45,657 nucleotides of DNA. Source: Sphingobacterium sp. UBA5670. Lineage in GTDB: Bacteria > Bacteroidota > Bacteroidia > Sphingobacteriales > Sphingobacteriaceae. This document shows positions 42,387-45,657 of this stretch, one piece after another (the stretch's first letter is position 1; each line of letters opens with the position of its first letter). The notes beneath the pieces are model-generated. The model was not told where the DNA came from. It made no database searches and saw only the letters and a list, made by a program, of their open reading frames with translations. The stretch covers positions 28,349 through 74,005 of the forward strand of contig NZ_DIIM01000023.1 in assembly GCF_002420705.1 (NCBI RefSeq), given 5' to 3'. The position numbers were made by a program, and so were the translations under genes.

Positions 42387-43073
42387 ATGTCTATAGAACT
42401 CGCAAAGCTTTATGATAATTTGTTCGATCGGTCCATTAGACAGATTAGTAAGGGAGAGATAGAAATAGATCGGCAGATAAATAATGATAGAGACAGACGT
42501 CGTGGTCTGACCTTATTGATAAGACCAAGTGATGAGGTCAAAGCTCGGGTGAGGACATTTCAGGAAGAAATGTTGAATATTGAAGGAGAGCAGTATTACC
42601 AACCCATCTCAGATTTACATGTGACGGCACTTTCAATCATTTCGTGTTACGAAGGTTTTGACCTGAGTCAGGTACGTGTGTTTGATTATGAGCAGATTAT
42701 TTTTCAAAGCCTTAAAAAGATACCTGAATTCAGACTGCAATTTAAAGGCGTCACAGCCTCCCGAGAGGCTGTGATGATCCAAGGTTTTCCGTTAGGCGAT
42801 GGGCTTGATATGTTACGCAACCGCATAAGGAATAATTTCCAGTCCACAGATTTGCAACAGAGCATAGATTCGAGGTACAGACTGACTACTGCGCATATGA
42901 CTTCCGTACGTTTTAGAAAGGAATTACATTGTCCGTACAAGTTTGGAAATCTCTTACGAGATTACAGGACAGCTGGATTTGGCGAAATGAAAGTACAGTC
43001 CCTTGAATTGGTATACAACGATTGGTATCAAACTAGCAACATTGTCAAAACACTTCATAGCTTTCATTTATAA
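42387..43073 (+). CDS. 2H phosphoesterase-like protein (LigT/2'-5' RNA ligase superfamily)
   Basis: A 228-residue soluble protein. Two HxT motifs are present, H78-V-T80 (LHVTALS) and H170-M-T172 (AHMTSVRF), which in the 2H phosphoesterase superfamily act on 2',3'-cyclic phosphates or 2'-5' bonds of RNA and nucleotides. The helix-rich N-terminus precedes the fold; NNDRDRRRGLTLLIRPSDEV is the likely first strand. The protein ends ...TLHSFHL. The physiological substrate is unknown. A frameshifted small gene starts at the very next base, suggesting translational coupling. Confidence 0.85.
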   Translation: MSIELAKLYDNLFDRSIRQISKGEIEIDRQINNDRDRRRGLTLLIRPSDEVKARVRTFQEEMLNIEGEQYYQPISDLHVTALSIISCYEGFDLSQVRVFDYEQIIFQSLKKIPEFRLQFKGVTASREAVMIQGFPLGDGLDMLRNRIRNNFQSTDLQQSIDSRYRLTTAHMTSVRFRKELHCPYKFGNLLRDYRTAGFGEMKVQSLELVYNDWYQTSNIVKTLHSFHL

Positions 43074-43351
43074 ATGATGACAATGAGTTCGGTCAAATTC
43101 TGCCACTTGAAAGATCATTTTATCGGCAAAGCAATAAAAGATATGGATTCAGTTATATCATATCCGAAAAATGAACTGTTTCTAAAATATATAGAATATC
43201 CTAGCAGTAAAAAAAGATCTACTTCGCGATCCTGTCGGATGATATAGTGCTTGTTTGCAGAAATTTCAAACCATCAACCATGATCTTGTGTTTCACTACA
43301 GAAAGGTGTAAATTGCAACCAAGTCGTGATAGCAATAATCACTTCAATTGA
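43074..43351 (+). pseudogene. Small gene broken at an A7 run, coupled to the 2H gene
   Basis: Directly after the 2H gene stop, ATG starts a frame that reads SVKFCHLKDHFIGKAIKDMD and ISYPKNELFLKYIEYPSS. At a run of seven A (43209-43215) the frame goes wrong and ends at TAG 43245. With one extra A the reading continues as KIYFAILSDDIVLVCRNFK, then MILCFTTERCKLQPSRD, ending at TGA 43349-43351. The joined peptide would be about 92 residues. I cannot identify it. Homopolymer length errors in sequencing are as likely as a true mutation or programmed slippage. Confidence 0.55.
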
Positions 43352-43393
43352 AAAATTTATTGATTTATTTAACTGTGCTTAAAATAATTAAAT

Positions 43394-43924
43394 ATGAAAA
43401 TTATAGTAACCGCGATATTTATGCTTTTGTTCGCAAACTCAGCGTTCTCCCAGTATTTTACCCTTGGGCCAACCGGTTTCATATCTGAAGAAAACCAGGA
43501 TTATGCTGTTGTGGAAGTTCCAGGAGCCAAACAGCAGGAGCTATACGATAATGTACTTAAGTCGATAAATAGTTTGTATTCCAATCCCAAAGATGGCTTG
43601 ACTTTGATTCCTGGGCAAGCTATTACTTTAGCAGGTTACAAAAATAAGGGACTTAAAACCTCTGGTTTCTCGAAGGCTTATTATGATGTGGATTATACCT
43701 TAACGTTTTTGTTTAAAGATGGAAAGATACGAATCAATAGTCCAACTTTTAGTGCTCAAATTATGAATTACAACGGTACTTGGAATAAAATGAACGTGAA
43801 AAAATTTTATTTCAAGGGCAATAGTGAACCTAAAGGAGAGAAAAATCATCAGTACGTAAACACATATTTTAATGATCTGATCAAATCCATTCTTGATAAA
43901 TCCGCCAACATCGAAAATTGGTAA
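43394..43924 (+). CDS. Secreted DUF4468-like protein
   Basis: A 176-residue exported protein. The signal peptide MKIIVTAIFMLLFANSAFSQ ends in SQ. The mature part has the DUF4468 (TBP-like fold) pattern, with YAVVEVPGAKQQELYDNVLK near the start, then ITLAGYKNKGLKT and VDYTLTFLFKDGKIRINSPT. The N-terminal helix and the following strand order match members I know from Bacteroidota. The function of the family is unknown; periplasmic location is expected. It is a single gene; the following 316 bp hold no supported gene. Confidence 0.78.
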   Translation: MKIIVTAIFMLLFANSAFSQYFTLGPTGFISEENQDYAVVEVPGAKQQELYDNVLKSINSLYSNPKDGLTLIPGQAITLAGYKNKGLKTSGFSKAYYDVDYTLTFLFKDGKIRINSPTFSAQIMNYNGTWNKMNVKKFYFKGNSEPKGEKNHQYVNTYFNDLIKSILDKSANIENW

Positions 43925-44240
43925 ATCTTATCTGTCAAAATGATTTTGTAATTATACTCAAAACATACCCATACCTGCAGATTCAGGATAGTGCTAAGAT
44001 AGGCTTTAAATGAATAAAAACCCAAACGCTCTACAGAATGAATTGTTCTTATCCGATTTACACGTTGGGGGATATCCAGATCGTCCCGATGGAAAGCACC
44101 GCTAGGCATACCGCACAGACATCGTTTCGCGCATAGTAGTAATATTATTGCGGATAATAAATATCGCTTCACGAATAATAAACTATCCTTGCTTCATCAG
44201 ATAGCCGGCAGTATTTTTATATAAAATTATGAGCGCACTT
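43925..44240. other. Intergenic region before the YwqK-like gene
   Basis: No gene is firmly supported. A frame on the minus strand starting at 44172 begins like a signal peptide (MKRYLLSAIILLLC) but continues with unconvincing sequence and overlaps the DUF4468-like gene. A -7-like TATTTTTA lies at 44212-44219, near the YwqK-like start. Confidence 0.35.
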
Positions 44241-45020
44241 ATGAAAAAACTATTATTTCTACTCGTTATTTTACACATTTTTTTTTATTGTAAAGGACAA
44301 TCCACGGAGCATAAAACGCTTTTTGACAACGGTCAGGTTAAGGAAATATATTATTTAGATAAAAATGGGCAGTTGACTGGCGAAGCACACATCTATTTTG
44401 ACAATGGCAAGTTGTCAACGGTCAGCACATATAAAAGTGGAAAGAAAATTGGTGAAAGCAAGTGGTATTGGAAAAATGGAAAATTAAGGGGTAGTGTATC
44501 TTTCAATGAAAATGGAAAAATGACTGGAGAATGGAAAGAATATCATGAGAATGGACAATTGGCAAATAATGGGAATTATGAAAATGGCGAAAAAACAGGT
44601 TCTTGGCACTATTATTTTGATAATGGTCAGTTGTCCTCGCTAGGAGTTATTAAAAATGGAAGTAGTATTGGTTCATGGAAATTGTATCATAAAGACGGAA
44701 CCAGTAGAGGAATAGCACAATATGACGAAGACGGGCGTCAAACTGGCGAATGGAAAGAGTATTACGAAAATGGACAATTGGAAAGCATTGGCAGTTATGA
44801 AGCAGGAATGAAAATTGGCGAATGGAATTATTATTACCAAAATGGCAAATTGGAACATTTAGAGATCTATAATAATTACAAAAGATATAATGGTGAATGG
44901 AAATTTTATAATGAACAGGGAACGTTGATAAAAACCGAAATCTATACGGATGGAAAGGAAACGGGGGATTGGAAGTTTTATGATGAAAAAGGTCATTTAA
45001 TAAAAATAGAAAAATACTAG
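44241..45020 (+). CDS. Secreted YwqK-like protein with MORN-type repeats
   Basis: A 259-residue exported protein. The signal peptide is MKKLLFLLVILHIFFYCKGQ. An ATG four codons upstream (44229, MSAL) is possible but less like a signal start. The rest is about nine repeats of roughly 23 residues with the core 'G(E/S/D)W..Y..nGql......y.nG.k', for example TGEWKEYHENGQLANN and TGEWKEYYENGQLESIG. These are the MORN/YwqK type, forming a beta solenoid. Some YwqK proteins are annotated as antitoxins, without a toxin gene here. It may be a surface or envelope protein. Confidence 0.87.
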   Translation: MKKLLFLLVILHIFFYCKGQSTEHKTLFDNGQVKEIYYLDKNGQLTGEAHIYFDNGKLSTVSTYKSGKKIGESKWYWKNGKLRGSVSFNENGKMTGEWKEYHENGQLANNGNYENGEKTGSWHYYFDNGQLSSLGVIKNGSSIGSWKLYHKDGTSRGIAQYDEDGRQTGEWKEYYENGQLESIGSYEAGMKIGEWNYYYQNGKLEHLEIYNNYKRYNGEWKFYNEQGTLIKTEIYTDGKETGDWKFYDEKGHLIKIEKY

Positions 45021-45061
45021 AACGCGCAGTCGAATGGTACAGCAAAATTTACTTCAAATAA

Positions 45062-45178
45062 GACCGTGGAAAAACTTGTGCTTGCACCGGAGGGCTGGAC
45101 GCCTTGTATAATTTATCCTATTTTGGAAGGTTATTTAAAGACATTCTGAATCCAAACCGAAGAAGTGGAGTCAAATAA
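45062..45178 (+). pseudogene. Possible gene tail
   Basis: After a TAA the frame stays open for 38 codons and reads GGLDALYNLSYFGRLFKDIL then NPNRRSGVK with stop TAA. There is no ATG at its start. It reads as protein more than expected by chance, but I do not recognise it. It ends just before the AraC gene of the opposite strand. Confidence 0.3.
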
Positions 45179-45188
45179 TATGAAAACA

Positions 45189-45656
45189 TTATCCCCCTGA
45201 CATTTCTTTAAATTGGGTTGGTCTCATATTGGTCAGTTGATGAAAATTGTTACTAAATGCCGATATATTCGAATACCCAATTTCATAGGCTATCTCTGTC
45301 ATATTCAAATCTGTATCTTTAATCAATTCCATCGCCCTGATAATGCGAAGCATTTTTAAGTATTGAACAAAAGTGATGTGCAGTTTAGTTTGAAATAATC
45401 TGGTCAGGCTTCTCACGCTCATTCCCGATTGGCGGGCAACAGTATTTAAGTTTAGATCTTCATTTAACCTATATCTAAAATTATCAATAAGAACATTGAG
45501 CCTTTGATCGTCTGTTGTAGGAAGTTGAATGGAGAATTTTTTGAGATTTTCCTTTGATAATACGCCTTTAAGCGTTAGTAAAAATTCAAATTCCCATGAA
45601 CCTTTAAAATAGTCACCTTGCCATTTCTCGCTAAAGGAGAGCATTTCTGCCAGAAG
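45189..45656 (-). CDS. AraC-family transcriptional regulator, 3' part
   Basis: The window cuts the 5' end of this gene. The visible frame runs in from the edge and encodes at least 155 residues. A sensor/linker part is followed by an AraC DNA-binding domain: NLNTVARQSGMSVRSLTRLF for the first helix-turn-helix, and MTEIAYEIGYSNISAFSNNF with MRPTQFKEM for the second. The frame also contains an ATG at 45644, but the four codons before it stay open (LLAE), so the true start is probably outside. It does not belong to the paralogous pair at 21881 and 41319. Confidence 0.9.
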   Translation of the reverse strand, partial: LLAEMLSFSEKWQGDYFKGSWEFEFLLTLKGVLSKENLKKFSIQLPTTDDQRLNVLIDNFRYRLNEDLNLNTVARQSGMSVRSLTRLFQTKLHITFVQYLKMLRIIRAMELIKDTDLNMTEIAYEIGYSNISAFSNNFHQLTNMRPTQFKEMSGG

Positions 45657-45657
45657 T

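Noticed and set aside
43849..44172. Minus-strand frame of 107 codons starting like a signal peptide
   Set aside because: It overlaps the end of the DUF4468-like gene, and after the first 20 residues shows no consistent protein character. It could be a remnant but cannot be supported.
44241..45020. DNA-level repeat array resembling CRISPR
   Set aside because: The periodicity is from the 69-nt protein repeats of the MORN/YwqK type in an open frame. Repeats are diverged and have no constant spacer.
1..45657. Transposases, integrases, phage genes, tRNA and rRNA genes
   Set aside because: None of the typical motifs (DDE, tyrosine recombinase, tRNA cloverleaf or rRNA sequence) were seen, although the broken genes would fit mobile-element activity.

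Overview
The window looks like chromosome from a Bacteroidota bacterium of the Sphingobacteriaceae, most likely Sphingobacterium or a close relative. The base composition is AT-rich. Several genes have the Bacteroidota -7 promoter element TAnnTTTG, and Shine-Dalgarno sites are scarce. The gene content also fits: a LuxC-type reductase beside a long ferredoxin, an FtsE gene next to grpE-dnaJ, an HMA-DUF3347 protein, many AraC regulators and DUF4468-like and YwqK-like secreted proteins. No tRNA, rRNA, CRISPR array, intact insertion sequence or phage gene was seen.

Layout. 0-10 kb is conserved housekeeping sequence: grpE-dnaJ (heat-shock chaperones), a small gene plus ftsE-like ATPase, a LuxC-family reductase divergent from an Alvin-type ferredoxin, a glutamate/dicarboxylate symporter, the methionine importer metNIQ with a ychJ-like gene behind it, and a fumarylacetoacetate-hydrolase-family enzyme. 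10-18 kb has a TIGR01777 epimerase-like protein, a Cys-rich secreted protein with a copper-type HMA-DUF3347 protein, a TPR-like cytosolic protein with a secreted SH3-like protein, a decayed AraC gene, and an unusual 564-residue protein that appears to join an AraC-type sensor domain to a degenerate J domain. 18-30 kb carries a hybrid histidine kinase, an aldo/keto reductase-AraC operon, an SDR-AraC pair, a Crp-like regulator, a deoxyribosyltransferase-like and a DinB-like gene, and a methyltransferase-rsgA operon.

30 kb to the end is accessory. Small secreted or lipid-anchored proteins, AraC and Crp regulators, a DUF421 membrane protein with a zinc ribbon and a 2H phosphoesterase alternate with an unusually high number of broken genes. 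These include a frameshifted AraC gene with an extra stop, an SDR gene lacking one base, a receiver-domain stub, an internally deleted copy of the deoxyribosyltransferase-like gene, a three-frame pseudogene near 36 kb, and a small gene broken at an A7 run. These remnants were found by reading all frames and joining adjacent coherent peptides.

Across the window, single oxidoreductase genes sit directly beside AraC genes (22-25 kb and 40-42 kb), and two of those regulators are clear paralogues. Four genes have an exact TAnnTTTG box only 6-7 nt before the ATG, which suggests leaderless or near-leaderless mRNAs. All functional calls come from motif recognition without a database search; identities of hypothetical genes and remnants are tentative.
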